In this document: positions 32,760 through 44,785 of the stretch, in pieces | How positions within the stretch are numbered: position 1 is the first letter of the stretch | Layout of the letters: every line of letters begins with the position of its first letter | NCBI RefSeq assembly: GCF_019393635.1 | Contig: NC_057861.1 | Location: 376,078,315-376,142,314, forward strand | Source of the DNA: Dromiciops gliroides | Lineage: Eukaryota > Chordata > Mammalia > Microbiotheria > Microbiotheriidae | Direction: 5' to 3' | Length of the DNA: 64,000 nucleotides | Notes under the pieces: generated by a model | Databases searched by the model: none | What the model saw: only the letters and a program-made list of their open reading frames with translations | What the model was told of the DNA's origin: nothing | Program-made: the position numbers and the translations under genes

Positions 32760-33529
32760 TGGAAATATGTGAGATAAGTATAGAAGGAGATAGCCTTCTG
32801 AATGGTATTTGATGTGGGTGGGCTAAGAGAGAGAGAAGAGGGAGTTTTATGTAAAGGGCCTCGATTTTCCCACAAGCTATGGGCCAAACACCTCAGCAGA
32901 GAAAGTCAGGAAAAGAATATCATAGGAAGCTTAAAGAGGGATGCAAAGGTTTAGGAAAGCTGCTGTGGTGAATGGATAGATAATTGATTAGGGATGTATG
33001 AAAAGATTGCCTTTTAAATTTAAGAAAGTATAGAAAGATTTTGCTATGGAAAAAGTACCTTTAACAGTGAAGTTAAAGGTGCTTGAAGTATTATTTTGTT
33101 CATGTTCACACTCTTTAAGGAGAAAAATGAAGATTCAGTATTTTTTATATGGGCATATGCCAGACTTTTTTTCAAGATTATACTTTATAGTTTTAGAAAA
33201 AGAAAAATGATTAGCATTACTGGTATTTCTAATAGATCTGTGTCCCAAAATTCCTGTTATGCAGGATTATTGCTTGAGGGAGGGGAAGAGATATATTAAA
33301 TTATTCCTAATAACTTCATAGATTATTTGCATGCCATTTCTGGTTGAGTAAAAGTATCTTGCTTTACCTGTATGCCAGCTTATCATAGGATAATTGATTG
33401 ATTGATATCTAAATGAAACTAATTAGGAACAATTTTAGATTAAAATTCTTTATCTGATGAGACAAGTAATAACAATTGATAATTCCTGAACACCTGGGAG
33501 GGAATATCAGTATGTTTTTTTTCCACCTT
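32760..33529. other. No recognised feature
   Basis: AT-rich sequence without gene or clear repeat. Confidence 0.4.
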
Positions 33530-33612
33530 CCTCTATCCCTCCCTCCCTCCCTTCATTCCTAAATGCTTATTAATCTACTGATTCTCTTCCTTTCTTCCTT
33601 TCCTCCTTCCTT
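33530..33612. repeat. TCCC/CTTT simple repeat
   Basis: Two short pyrimidine runs, CCCTCCCTCCCTCCC and TTCCTTTCTTCCTTTCCTCC, flank unremarkable sequence. Confidence 0.75.
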
Positions 33613-33614
33613 AA

Positions 33615-35635
33615 TGAGAAATACATTGTTAGTCATTTGATGTACAGTAGAGATCATAAAGTGACATCTGAATATATATCTTCCAATTCAAGATTCTCTG
33701 CATTATATTTGAATCACCGGAATAAATAAATAAATTTAGCTCCAAAGCTAATTTTACTTTCAGAATCCCACCCCTGTAGCCAACTTCTCATGATGCCTTG
33801 GTTTAAAATAAGCATAGCTCTGCCTTTTTTATGACACCCAGTTCATCATGCAATGATTTCATGATTAGTCCATTCTAAATGAGCTCAGTGCTTCACTGCA
33901 CTATTAATATATCCAAGATGAAAGGCTGCATAGGGAAAATTTCAAAATACTGATGTTTATTCTTGTGACATATCAGAAAACAGTCTCACACAAGTACACA
34001 TCCTAAAGCAAATTACACCCCCGCCCCCAGCACTAAAGTGAACTGACTCATAAATCTCTAGTGGCTTGTCTGAAAATTCGCAAGGCTTTTAGATAAATCA
34101 GAAGGAAATATATAAATATAGATATAGATAGATATCCACACATATATATTTATATATGTGTATATATATTAGTGATTGTATAACTGGTAACATTAAGAAA
34201 ACAGAACACTTTCACATAGATTTCTCACCTGTAGAATGAGAAGATGAGACTAGTTGATCTCTAGGATTTTTGTCTAGCTCTGGTATTCTTCACTGTCTGT
34301 TATTCTGTATCATACGAATAACCAACTGTTGAATTGGGGGATAGGAGTATTAGAACATATTATTTTTAGTCTAGAAGTTTTGTTTCTTAAAAATATTCTC
34401 CTTTGGTTTAGTTATAATACTTTCAATCACATTAATGATCAAATCCAAAGTCCATTATAGTTTGAGGGCATTGGTGTTGATTGATGTTATTTTCAAATTA
34501 TTAGGGTAGAGCTAGGTTTGTCTGTTTTGTTTTGTGTTTTGTTTTGTTTTGGTAAGCAGTTTTTTTCTTCTTAACTATGTAAAACAAAATTTAATGCCAG
34601 TGCTCATTGGGTTTCTAAGGACATGTCTGCTAAATATGTCAAGTATGCCATGGTATTATCTTTGCTTTATTAATTATGTTAAAAATTGTCGTACTCTAAA
34701 ACAGCATCATTGATTTAATAAATCCAATATAAAATCAAATACTATTCCATTTGACATCACAACCACTATATTGTCAACTCTCTCAATTTCCCAAGGATAC
34801 TTATTAAACACAATCTTTAAAAAATCAATATAAATTGTGTCCAGTTGTATGCTATATGAAGATGTTACTGCTTTTCAATTTATCTGTTTTATGTATTTAC
34901 AATGTCCTGATACTTTACAGTAGACAAATATATCAATTCACTTTGATATTCACATTTTAGCATGACACATCTTTTTCTGGCACAAATATATTGATTTAAA
35001 AGATACTTTTTCAAGATCCTAGGATGAGTTACAATGAATAAAAAACTATCTTAAATTATCATTTTCATCCTAATTTATTCAGGGAAGGGAGAAGTGTTAC
35101 AAAGGGGAAATGGAGATATTTCTGTTATCCTTCTTGAAAGTAATATTAATGAGGGAAAATTGTCTAAGCACACCTCTGAAAAGAAGTAATCATGTCAATA
35201 AAAGAGTTTAGTTGAAAAAAGGCCAAAAATGTATCCACATCCTAATGTAAAATATTCCATATTCCACTTTGTTTTATCTGTATCCTGTAGCTGCACTAAA
35301 AACAATTAGATACTGAGGAATGCCTGTTCATGGCTCACCCTATTTTTATCCATACTTGCTTAAAAGAAGGGCAATGGGTTTATCCTAGATCACATCCTTA
35401 ACTAGTAATATGATCTCACTAGAGCTGATTCTAGCATTAAAATATACACCAAAGTAGAAATACATTTTTGTCTCTTTTCACCTTTGTTACTTTACTGACA
35501 GAAAAAGTGACATACTCTGCTCTGAAGTTCTTAGTTTAATTTGTGATATAACCTACAAAAAACTATGTGAAAACAAGTTATATAAAGGATAAATTAGAAA
35601 TAAGCAACAGAGATAAGGTGCATGAATTAAGGATG
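33615..35635. other. Unassigned, mostly repeat-poor DNA
   Basis: Apart from a TATA/GATA stretch near 34105-34170, I see no repeat or gene. The part at 33760-34060 has mixed composition and no open frame and might be conserved. The part at 34400-35300 is AT-rich. Confidence 0.35.
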
Positions 35636-35639
35636 ATTG

Positions 35640-35905
35640 AAAAAGTTTTCCTGCAGAAAATGTACTTTTAGATGGTACTTGAAGGGAGCCCAGAGGTGGA
35701 GATGAGGAAAGAGAGCATTCATGGTATGAGAGAAAGAGAGTGAAAATGCCTCAGTGGAGTGTTGTTTGATGAACAGCAAGGAGGTCATTATCACTGTATC
35801 AGAGAGTAGTTATGGGAAGGGGGGAGGAATGCAGCCCAGTTGCACAGTGTAAGAAGACTGGAAAGGAGATGGGGCAAGTTTTGAAGGGCTTTGAATGCTA
35901 AACAT
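35640..35905 (+). repeat. Old purine-rich dispersed repeat, part 1
   Basis: GATGGTACTTGAAGGGAGCC, GCCTCAGTGGAGTGTTG and GGGCTTTGAATGCTAAAC follow the order of an old repeat common in mammals, whose next part is at 37045-38060. Confidence 0.5.
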
Positions 35906-36139
35906 GGAGAATGCCAAGGACAGCAATCTCTTCATTTCTCATTAGCTTCTACTTCTTGACCTGGACTCCAAAATGTCCTAGGAAAATTCCTTATCAGGAA
36001 ACTCATCATTCTGTGAGACTACATTATCTTTGGTACTCATACCTCATCAGTACCCTCAGTACTTTCTGCCCCTCTAATTGGAAAATAGGAGAATGGAGCA
36101 AAACACTCCTGTTAAAGACTCCACTAAAATAGGTTTTCT

Positions 36140-36490
36140 TTTTAAAAAATTTTATTTGTGATATATAATAAATTGTTACACCTATATCGAACATAGATAT
36201 AATATATACACATATGACATATATAATATATATTTTCTACATTATTACATTTAGATATACCTAGATATATTACAGTACATGTAACTTAGTATTTTAAATC
36301 CTTCCTCTTCCTATTTTTTATAAACAGGCAGTTTTTTTTTTTACTACAGGCAAATAACTTTTTTTAATAAATAACATATACATATCAATTTATAGAAATA
36401 ATATATATGACAAAATTTTAAAAATATAATTATTATATAAATAAGAACTAAATAATTCATATATGCATGGCATATATATTAATGTGTGTG
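36140..36490. repeat. AT-rich low-complexity DNA
   Basis: Long runs of TATA-like words (GATATATAATAAATTG, ATATAATATATATT, TAATTATTATATAAATAAG) with almost no G or C. Confidence 0.8.
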
Positions 36491-36555
36491 TATATAGATA
36501 CATATACATCCTATACCCTTCCAAATGTACCCCTTCTCCACCTTTTTTTCCTCAG

Positions 36556-36790
36556 GTTAAACATTTTTATTTATATTTTCCTATTCCAAATTCTATCCCT
36601 CCTTCCCTCCCTCCCCTCCCCCCTTCCTGAAGCAGCAAGCAATCCAATATAGGTTATACATATATGATCATGCAAAACATCACCATATTTGTGACAATTA
36701 AATAATGTGAAAAATAGCATGCTTCTGTCTGTTTCATCAGTATCAGTTCTTTCTTTGGAGGTGGACAGTATATTTCATCAATATTCTAAA
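36556..36790 (-). mobile_element. L1 3' UTR fragment
   Basis: AACATTTTTATTTATATTTT, CCTCCTTCCCTCCCTCCC, TATAGGTTATACATATATG, AGTTCTTTCTTTGGAGGTG match the L1 3' ends at 14265 and 20060. The piece joins an L2 tail at its right side. Confidence 0.85.
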
Positions 36791-36799
36791 AAAGTTTTC

Positions 36800-37030
36800 C
36801 TAGCCCAACCAACTATCACTCCTTGGACTCTTTGCATTTCATTATCTTTTGGTGCTGGGTCCCTTCTTCTCCAGGAACTCCCCTTATCCCTAACTATATT
36901 TCAGCTTCCTTTTGTGTTATCTTTCTTCATTATATTGTCAGATCCAGGGGGCTTATTTTTCATATTTGTATTTTCAGTACTTAGCACAGTACCTAGCACA
37001 TAGTAGGCATTTGATAAATGTTAATTGACT
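36800..37030 (+). mobile_element. L2 LINE 3' tail
   Basis: It ends in TTCAGTACTTAGCACAGTAC, CTAGCACATAGTAGGCATTT and GATAAATGTTAATTGACTG, the characteristic L2 3' end. Confidence 0.8.
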
Positions 37031-37044
37031 GACAAAGAATCTTC

Positions 37045-38060
37045 TATATTATTCTGAATGGGAAGCTGTTGGAGTTTATTGTAGAGGCAAATAACACGGT
37101 CATGTCTGTGCTTTAAAAACATCACTTTGACAACTGGGGGGAGTTTGGAATGGAGTAGGCAGAGACTTTTGACAGGAAGATCAACTAACTGTCTATTATA
37201 ATAGCTCATGTTTGAGGATATTAGGGCTTGCACCAGCGTGGGGGCAGTGACAGAGGAGAGAAGGGGGCCCAAGCAAGAGAAGCTATGAAGGTAAAATAAA
37301 CAGCCTTGGCCACAGATTGAATGAGGCAATTGGGATTGAATTAGAGGAGGAGGTTGCAGATGGCACCTAGGTTATGAGCCTAAGTGAATTGGAAGATGGT
37401 GATACTTTCTACAGAAAGAGGGAAGTTGGGAAGAGGGGAGTTTAAGGAGTTGGGAGAGTTTAAGGGAGAAAGATAATTAATTTGGCTTTAAATATTTTGA
37501 ATTCAAAATGACTATGGGAAATCCATTTTAAGATTCCAAATTAAAGTTTGAGATGGGAGACCAGAGGTCAGCACTGAGGTGATAATTGAATCCATGGGGA
37601 TTAATGAGAATATCAGGTATAATGGTATAGTAGAGAAAGAGAAGAGGGTGCTGGACTGGGTCCTATGGAACACTCATGCTTCGTGGGTATGACCTGAATG
37701 GAGATTGAGTAAAGGAGACTGAAGAGCAGAAGGGCAAGGAGAGAGATAGATGAAAGAAGTGTCATAAAAACCTAGAAAGAAGAGTCTGTAAAGAAGAAGT
37801 TGATTAATAGTGTCAAAGGCAACAGAGATGTCAAGAAGCATATGGACAAAGAGGAGACCTTTAGAATTGACAAATAAGACATCATTGGGTCACTTTGTAG
37901 AGAACAATTTTTTTTTTTTTAATTATGAGATTGGAAGCCAGAGCATAGTTAAGGAGAGAGCGAATCAGAAGGAAATGCCGGCATCTATTGCAAATGTCCT
38001 TCTCAAAGAGTTTAGCCACAAAAGGAAATAAATATATGGGATAATAGCTGGGATGGATGG
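37045..38060 (+). repeat. Old purine-rich dispersed repeat, part 2
   Basis: GGAAGCTGTTGGAGTTTATTG, CTATTATAATAGCTCATG, AATTGGAAGATGGTGATAC, GAGATGGGAGACCAGAGG, GTCAAAGGCAACAGAGATG give a long, non-coding, purine-rich order that I have seen repeatedly in mammalian genomes but cannot name. A run of 14 T at 37908-37921 interrupts it. Confidence 0.5.
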
Positions 38061-38074
38061 ATCAAATTAGGGTT

Positions 38075-38235
38075 TTTGTTGGTTTTTTTGTTTTTTGTTT
38101 TGTTTTTGTTTTTGCATAAGGGAGATATGGACATCCTACCTTACTTACCCAGGATCACATAGTAAATGTCAAAGATCAGATTTGAACTGAGGTCTTCCTG
38201 ACTCTGGGCCTCACATTCTATCCACTATGTCATGT
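38075..38235 (-). mobile_element. Diverged CORE/MIR-type SINE, minus strand
   Basis: A T/G-rich tail (GTTTTTTGTTTTGTTTTTG) precedes ACTTACCCAGGATCACATAG, GATCAGATTTGAACTGAGG, TCTTCCTGACTCTGGGCC and TCTATCCACTATGTCATG. Confidence 0.75.
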
Positions 38236-38239
38236 AATT

Positions 38240-40260
38240 ATTTCAGTGGAAAATATTTTAATTTCAGATTGTTTCCTGTAGAAATTATTGCTTACTCTTC
38301 ATTTATAAATTTATGTTCTCCTTGAACTAGCCGTATGCTGAAGTTCTTTTTACCCTGTAGATACAATTGTACTTATGTTCATTATTTTCTCTTCTGACAC
38401 CTTCAAGGCTCATGAGTTAATGGAAAATGGAAAAATAGAGCTATATTCCAGAAGTGAATTTGTGAAGCTAAGGTCATGCCTTTATCATCTGGGTGAAAGT
38501 GAGAAAAGGCATTACTATGACTCAGACATTATTGGCAAATACATGACAAGTAGAGGTGAAAACTGAAAAGGTGAAAAAGGTAATGTTGCTTGTTGAGAAG
38601 GATTTCACTTGGGCAAAAACCCAAAATTCAATGTGTTCTTCAGAAAGAACTTGGGTAGCCTATTGACAGCCACAGAAATGCATGCTGCTTAATGGAACTC
38701 TTCTTTGTGCTTCCAGACCATTAGTTTCTTCTCTCTATTTTATAGACATTATTTTGGTGGGAGGGGAGTGTTTTTGGAAGGCAATAGTGATTTGACTACA
38801 ACCTAATTTTCCAACATTACGCTTGCTCTAATACTCCAGTAATAAGTTAAGCCAAACTCTTTGATATTCCCTAAACATGGTCTATGGTTTTAAATTTCAA
38901 GAATCCTATTCCTTTTACCCTGCACCCTCACCTCCAAGAATTTTATAACTACTCATCCTTCACAGTACACTTCAAATAACAGATATATACACATATATAC
39001 ACCCACACAAACATGTTACATATATAGGGTGGATGGGGAGGGACAGTCGATGAGCTAACAGGGTTGTACATATTCATGTGGCAGGTAGGAACATAGCCAC
39101 TGACAACTTCTTTGAAAAAAAACCAAACAACTGGGTGAGTTCTTCTGGAGAATAATAATTATCCTCTTGAAGATGAGAACACCACCTTCAAGTCTTATAG
39201 GTGATGAAATAGTTGGTTTTGGTCCAGGCTGTGGGTCAGAGATTTTCTTTTGTTCTGGGTTTAAATAAAGTGAGTGATCAAGGAGTCTCAGTTACATATG
39301 TAACATTTTTTCAGACATCCTACTAGTGCTGATGATAAATCAGAAAGTAGAAACTGGATTTTCTTCCCATGTGAAACCAGGACAACCTCACATTAAACTC
39401 AGATATGGAAGAAACAGAGAGGCCTTAGCAGAGCTTCTTGGACTGAGGTAAATGTCAGCAGTCAGGAAAGGGTACGAAGATCAAAAGTACCTGGACCCAG
39501 GCAGAAAAAGTCAGCTGAAGTATGTTGCAGATCCAAATGCCCTTAACCATGAGATCTCAATAGACACAATCCATGTGTCCAAGAGGTAAGAGTTCTGGGG
39601 GGCTAAGCCCATATAGAAAATAAAAGGGATATTCTGAATAAGAATGGACTATTGGAGAATTCAGAGATTTAGCTTTCTAGAGAGAAAAAGATGGTCATTC
39701 AATGTGGCATTTGCCTCATGGTAAATGGGAATCAAGCTGATATATGGGACCAAAATTTCTCTCAGGCCTAGTCTCTGATCTAGGCTCAGCTTTTTCAAGA
39801 TCCCTTTAAAAAGCAACACCTGAATGAAATTCAGTGAACCTGTCCCAGGAAATGTGCCCTAATCTTCTTAATGATATTGATAGTAGGCATGCCTATTCTT
39901 TCCATAAGGACAATTGCTGCCTTGCACCCTTACCAAGTCAAGCAAATTCCTATACCTGCAAAGAGATGGCAAGGTATGATGGAAGGTACATTTATTTTGA
40001 AGTCTGTGTACATGAACTCAAATCCTCATTTGCTATTTATTTCTTGTATTACTGTGGATAACACACAAATTCTCTGATTCTCACTTTCCTTGTTCATATA
40101 ATGAGGGGCTTGAACTAGATGAGCCTCCTAAATCATATGTTATTCAGTGTTATAAAGGCTCATTAAGTGCTTAATGTGTAGAAACATTCTATTACATTAA
40201 TAACTTTTATACTTATCACCCGAAATGCTGCCTAAATTAAAATTTCAGAAAATGAGCTTT
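38240..40260. other. No recognised feature
   Basis: About 2 kb with no convincing gene or repeat. Short frames at 38375-38566 and 39834-40061 have no recognisable product. Confidence 0.4.
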
Positions 40261-40264
40261 ACTA

Positions 40265-40520
40265 GATGGATTTTGCAGAATTCAAGACTTGTAAGTGACC
40301 TCAGTGGCCTTATATTCCAGTGTATAATGAAAAGGAAAGCATGTCCTCAAGAAGTGTTCATTTAGCCTCTGCTTGAAGATTCCCAGTGAGTTGGAACCCA
40401 CTGACATGCCAGGCAGCTCATTGTACTTTGGCACCGCTCCCTTAAGCACAATCAAGAATTGCCCTGTCTGTAACATATACAAAGACCCTCTTTGTTAAGG
40501 GCAATACCATCTGATCCTGT
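40265..40520 (+). mobile_element. CR1/L3-type LINE fragment
   Basis: TTTAGCCTCTGCTTGAAGAT, CCAGTGAGTTGGAACCCAC and CAGGCAGCTCATTGTACTTT are characteristic of a CR1/L3 3' region. Related sequence may continue towards 40900. Confidence 0.72.
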
Positions 40521-40888
40521 AGCAATACTATAGTGATATGGATGCTTATTACTTTAATGAAACAAGTAGAGGTTAGAGGAATTGCAGGGTATCATTTCTA
40601 CAATATTTTTGGTAATGTCCTATAACTTCTGCAGAGACCAGCCTTGCATGAACACTCTATTTCAGCTTCAAGCTAACTAATCCAATTTTGATATTTGAAA
40701 TGAATTATTGAGAATCATCCATAACCCATCTCAGCTTTAAGGTTACTTTGAACTTTACTCCTCTTCACTAAGGAAGAAGATTCCTCTCAAATCCATATAT
40801 TTCCCTAAGCACTCCACAGTGGTTGTTTCCACTTCATAGTTCCTAGTAACAAATTATTCTTATTATTCATATTTCTCTAGGGGAGTTT

Positions 40889-41653
40889 TCACATGCTTGG
40901 GGTAGATTCCCCAAGTGTCACCATGGTTTGCCTGCTAAGCATGCTATAGCTTCTTGGAACCACAGGTGAGAGAGAGTTGGGTGGCAGGTAGAAACCAAAG
41001 GTGGAAGAGTAACCCTGGAAAGGGGTTGGCAAGCTCACACAGCAGAGGTACAAATTCTCCCTAAACACCCCATAGACCACCTCCTCCAAAAAAGTATGAA
41101 AAGTAAGTATCACATTGAGGGAAATGTAAAAGTAAATGGTACATATGAGGAAGGTACAGCATATAACCAATAAGGAACTCAGCAGAAGAACAATAGTAAG
41201 AGATGTCATAAAGAAATTATATCATAGGAAGAAAAGATGAGCTGGTCATATAATAAGAGTAAAAATAAAAGGGAACATGCCCAAAGTACTTCACTAAGTA
41301 CTCTTATGATAGTAGCATGAAGTGAGAAGGCCTCCTGCACATTGGCTAGACCTTTTGAACTTATGAGTGTACAATGGACAAGTGTCATGGGAAGAACCCA
41401 TTGCAATCTTCATAGTTAGAAATACCTTTCATGTGGATGAGGTCATTGATCTATGATAATATAATGGAGAATGTGATGAATGCAATATAAGGCTAGCAAA
41501 TGTGCTCTGGAAAATTTGAGGACAAAAAAAAATTAAAGCTTTTTTTGAAGAGGTCAGGAATGACTTCAGATATACAGGCAGCATATTAGATAGACCTTCA
41601 AGCAAAGGAGGTAATACACTAGTTGGCAGCAGTAGAAATTTCATGTTAGGCAT
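40889..41653 (-). other. Run of three hydrophobic minus-strand frames, unidentified
   Basis: Three open frames (41429-41653, 41206-41406, 40889-41209) follow one another on the minus strand over 765 bp. Their products are rich in L, F, S and Y with membrane-like stretches (LSSLLVICCTFLICTIYFYI). I could not match them to a family. They may be a decayed retrocopy of a membrane protein or simply the complement of a purine-rich stretch. No start context, tail or splice signal supports a live gene. Confidence 0.25.
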
Positions 41654-41739
41654 GGGAGAGAAAAGACCAAAATGGAAGATGAAGAATAGTCAGATTTTCC
41701 TAGAACATAAAGTAGTAGGTTATAAGACTAAAAAATAAG

Positions 41740-41921
41740 GGTTTCAGCAAGATTATGGACATTTATTATCATCAGTAAATAATTTATTCAACAGCAATGA
41801 TAAACCACTAAAATTATGAAATAACAGTGGTATGATTAGAGAAGTGAATTTGGAAAGTTTAATTGATGTGAAAGATAAATAAATTTGAGAAAAATAAATG
41901 GATATATGAAAATCATTTAAA
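41740..41921 (+). repeat. Old purine-rich dispersed repeat, left part
   Basis: TAACAGTGGTATGATTAGAG and AGTGAATTTGGAAAGTTTAA belong to the same class as 37045-38060. It is cut by the SINE at 41938. Confidence 0.45.
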
Positions 41922-41937
41922 AAGTACAATAATTTGG

Positions 41938-42110
41938 GGGGCAGCTAGGTGGCACAGTGGATAAAGCACTGGCCCTGGATTCAGGAGGACCTGAGTTCAA
42001 ATCCGGCCTCAAACACTTGACACTTACTAGCTGTGTGACCCTGGGGAGGTCACTTAACCGTCATTGCCCTGCAAAAAACAACAACAACAAAAAACAAACA
42101 AAAAATCCCC
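41938..42110 (+). mobile_element. Marsupial CORE-SINE (type A), plus strand
   Basis: GGGGCAGCTAGGTGGCACAG to GTCATTGCCCTGC with a CAACAACAACAAAAAAC tail. A 16-bp target-site duplication with one mismatch is present: AAGTACAATAATTTGG (41922-41937) and AAGTACAATAGTTTGG (42111-42126). Confidence 0.96.
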
Positions 42111-42126
42111 AAGTACAATAGTTTGG

Positions 42127-42680
42127 ATGAGAAAAGGTGAGGACTGGAGCTACAGTGGTTTCAGGGGGAATGATGAGGAGATGAAAGGTAATAAAAGTGT
42201 TATAATAATAGAATTAGATGGACACAACCACTGATTAGATTTTGGCCATAATGTAGAGGGAAGAATCAAAGATGACAGAGATTATAAGACCTGAGACTCA
42301 GTAATTTGGATGATGGTGAAATACTTAACAGAAATAGAGAAGTTGGGGCAAGTTAGGATAGATTAGGGAATGTAGTAAAAACAAGAGTTGAATTTGGGAC
42401 ATGCTGAGTTTCAGGCATGGTCAGGAAATTAAGGTTAAGATAATCAACAGGCAGTTAATCTTAGAGTTCTTAGGATGTTTTTTTTGGGGGGGGGCAGAAT
42501 GCAGTTTTGGGTTTCAACTGCAAAACTATAAAAAAAAGGGTGAGGTACAAAAGGATAGAGTACATAGAGAGAAATGGTCCAACAGGTCCCTGATCAAGAG
42601 ACAGGAAGAGAATTTGGATTCCATGAGTAGACAGAGGAGCAACAATCAGAAAGTCTTAAGAAGAAACATGAATGAAGTAT
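42127..42680 (+). repeat. Old purine-rich dispersed repeat, right part
   Basis: AATTTGGATGATGGTGAAATAC, GACATGCTGAGTTTCAGGC and AGAGAGAAATGGTCCAACAG continue the element broken by the SINE. A G9 run lies at 42485-42493. Confidence 0.45.
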
Positions 42681-42739
42681 GATGAATTGGAAATGTAGAA
42701 AGTCAGAATTCTATCAAAAGGATAAACTTCCTTTATACA

Positions 42740-42920
42740 TACTTATATAAAAGTGTAACAGGCTACCTCCACCAGTGGAAAATTTCCTTTCACTAGAACT
42801 TTTCAAATGAATGTTTAATGGCCATTTGTTGAAGATATTGTAGAAGGGATTTTGGAACAATTACAGTTTTTTCTAGTTGTATTCTGAGTGCCCACTCAAT
42901 TCCAACATTTTGTGATTGTT
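42740..42920 (+). mobile_element. CR1/L3-type LINE tail fragment
   Basis: CACTAGAACTTTTCAAATG, TTGTAGAAGGGATTTTGGAAC and AATTCCAACATTTTGTGATTG give the decayed tail order also seen at 3720 and 6500. Confidence 0.6.
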
Positions 42921-43544
42921 TAAAAAGAATAAGAAGTATAAGTGTAGAAAGGAATTAAGGAGTAGAGGTTAGTTATACATGTCAGAATTAACAAAGAGAT
43001 GGAGTGGAAAAAAAAGATCTTTTTCCAACAAATTTGTAGACTGTAGATTTTAAAAGTTATGTCATTAGAGGTTGTTTTCTCTTCAATTTGCTATCTCTTC
43101 ATTTTGGTGAATTCAGGAACTTCCTAAACATTGTTTTGCCCTAATTGTGGCCAGGAGAGAATAGGCCTTTGGGCTCTGTTCTGTCTTTCCTACTGCTCTT
43201 CATTTCTAGAGAATAGAGGGGTAGGAAAAAGTGTAGCCCATTTGTGAGCACTGTTGGATAGAAGACTGCCTTCTTTGAAGGTCTATATGACCATTTGTCA
43301 AATTCAATAAATATTTATTAAACACCTATTATTATATGACTTCAACTTCAAATTCTCCCTTTTTGCTTCCTCAGCAAACTATAGTCACCCTATTCATGAA
43401 AACAAAAATAGAAAAACAAAGAAAACTCAAAAACTGTTTCCTTAACCAAGCTATATTCTAATTAGTCTACTTTTCACTGTTAATTACCATTTCACTGCAA
43501 ACAATTATCAAGATTATCCTATCTCCCACCCATTCTTTCTCAGC

Positions 43545-43640
43545 AAATTCCTAACAGCATACTAAACACTGGGAATACAAAGAAATGCAAAAGATATTTC
43601 CTTCCTTCAAGGAGCTCATAATCTAATTGGGGGAAGGAGG
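43545..43640 (+). repeat. Old dispersed repeat fragment
   Basis: CTAAACACTGGGAATACAAAG, CTTCCTTCAAGGAGCTCATA and ATCTAATTGGGGGAAGG are the 3' half of the class at 3960-4110. A related 5' half (TTCAATAAATATTTATTAAAC) lies at about 43302-43330. Confidence 0.62.
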
Positions 43641-43647
43641 TAAGCAG

Positions 43648-43925
43648 CTAGGCAGCCCAGGGGATAGAGCACTGGCCCTGAGGTTGGGAAGACCTGAGTT
43701 CAAATTTGCCCTCAGATAATTACCACCTGTGTGAACCTGGGCAAGTCACTTAACCTCAATTGCCTTCTTGCCACTGGACTCAGATGGCTCTGGAGAAGAG
43801 AGTGAGATTGGTGACCTTTCACAGTCCTCTCTCACTTAAATCCAATTCACTGAAATTCATGATATCACCCTGTTGTCATGGTCCTCCTCAAGAACAAAGG
43901 ACAAATAACAACAAGGATAACAGTC
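43648..43925 (+). mobile_element. Marsupial SINE (type C), full length
   Basis: A tRNA-related head (GCAGCTAGGCAGCCCAGGGG) and CORE body lead into CTTGCCACTGGACTCAGATG, GCTCTGGAGAAGAGAGTGAG, CACTTAAATCCAATTCACTG, ATGATATCACCCTGTTGTC and AGAACAAAGGACAAATAAC. The partial copy at 25738 shares the 3' domain. Confidence 0.85.
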
Positions 43926-44252
43926 TAATTGGGGAAGCAGATTAAATCTTTCTCAAGAGTGGGTGGTGAAATAATATATGCAGATAGTTCTTAGTTTAAA
44001 TGCTAGGAGGTCAGAGGAAAAATTCCAGAACTTTGCTAAGGACACAAGAATTTCAGAGTTTTTTTGAGCTTTGGAGGACACTGAGTTACCACTCATTGAA
44101 GCTGTAGAGCAGAATTTTCTGTCTGTGTTTGTTTTAACTGCAGCGGGAGAGAAAAACAGACAAGCAGCTATGAGAAGAGGAGACTATGACAGCAGTAGTA
44201 GCAGCAACAATGAATGATGCTTTTCTGTGACAATTGACAGGAAATTGTGAAA

Positions 44253-44257
<5 letters not shown>

Positions 44258-44304
<47 letters not shown>
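44258..44304. repeat. (GT)n microsatellite
   Basis: More than 20 GT units, directly against the end of the LTR fossil at 44305. Confidence 0.97.
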
Positions 44305-44305
<1 letters not shown>

Positions 44306-44665
44306 GTTAACCTGGAAATTAAGGAAACAATCAATATAGGAGAAATAAGGTATTTAATCAGGGCAGAGGAACTATAGCTCGTGGTATCGCAAAACTCAGA
44401 AGCTAAGAATACCCAAAGATGGGAAACAAGGACAGGGTTTTTATGAGGTAACAGAACAGAGGGAGCTATGAAACTACCCTTGGGAAAGGTACAGAAACTG
44501 TTTAATATAAATGAATCTTTTTACATAATAACCTAAAGTCCAGGAAGTAAACTTGGGAATCTTTGGGAGGGGATAGTTTGTTTGAGGGAGATATATAAGC
44601 ATCAAGAGTCTGGAAATGAAAAAGACTGGTCAGCCCAAGGCAATTCATTTTTCTGGGAGTTCTCA
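44305..44665 (-). mobile_element. LTR fossil, family 1, minus strand
   Basis: On the plus strand it starts TGTTAACCTGGAAATTAAGG and ends near GAGTTCTCA. Its complement is a shorter relative of 46690-47135, with long blocks in common (GCAGAGGAACTATAGCTC, ACCCAAAGATGGGAA, AAAGTCCAGG, ATCAAGAGTCTGGAAATGA). ATTAAA on the minus strand near the 3' end fits a polyadenylation signal. No internal viral region adjoins, so it looks like a solo LTR, probably old. Confidence 0.7.
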
Positions 44666-44689
44666 ATACATATACACACATATAGTATA

Positions 44690-44735
44690 TATGCTATATG
44701 TGTGTATATGTATATGTGTATATGCACAGATGTAT

Positions 44736-44784
<49 letters not shown>
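44690..44784. repeat. Compound TATG/CA/TA microsatellite
   Basis: TATGTGTATATGTATATGTG, then (CA)n and (TA)n of about 11 to 12 units each, lying between two LTR fossils. Confidence 0.96.
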
Positions 44785-44785
<1 letters not shown>

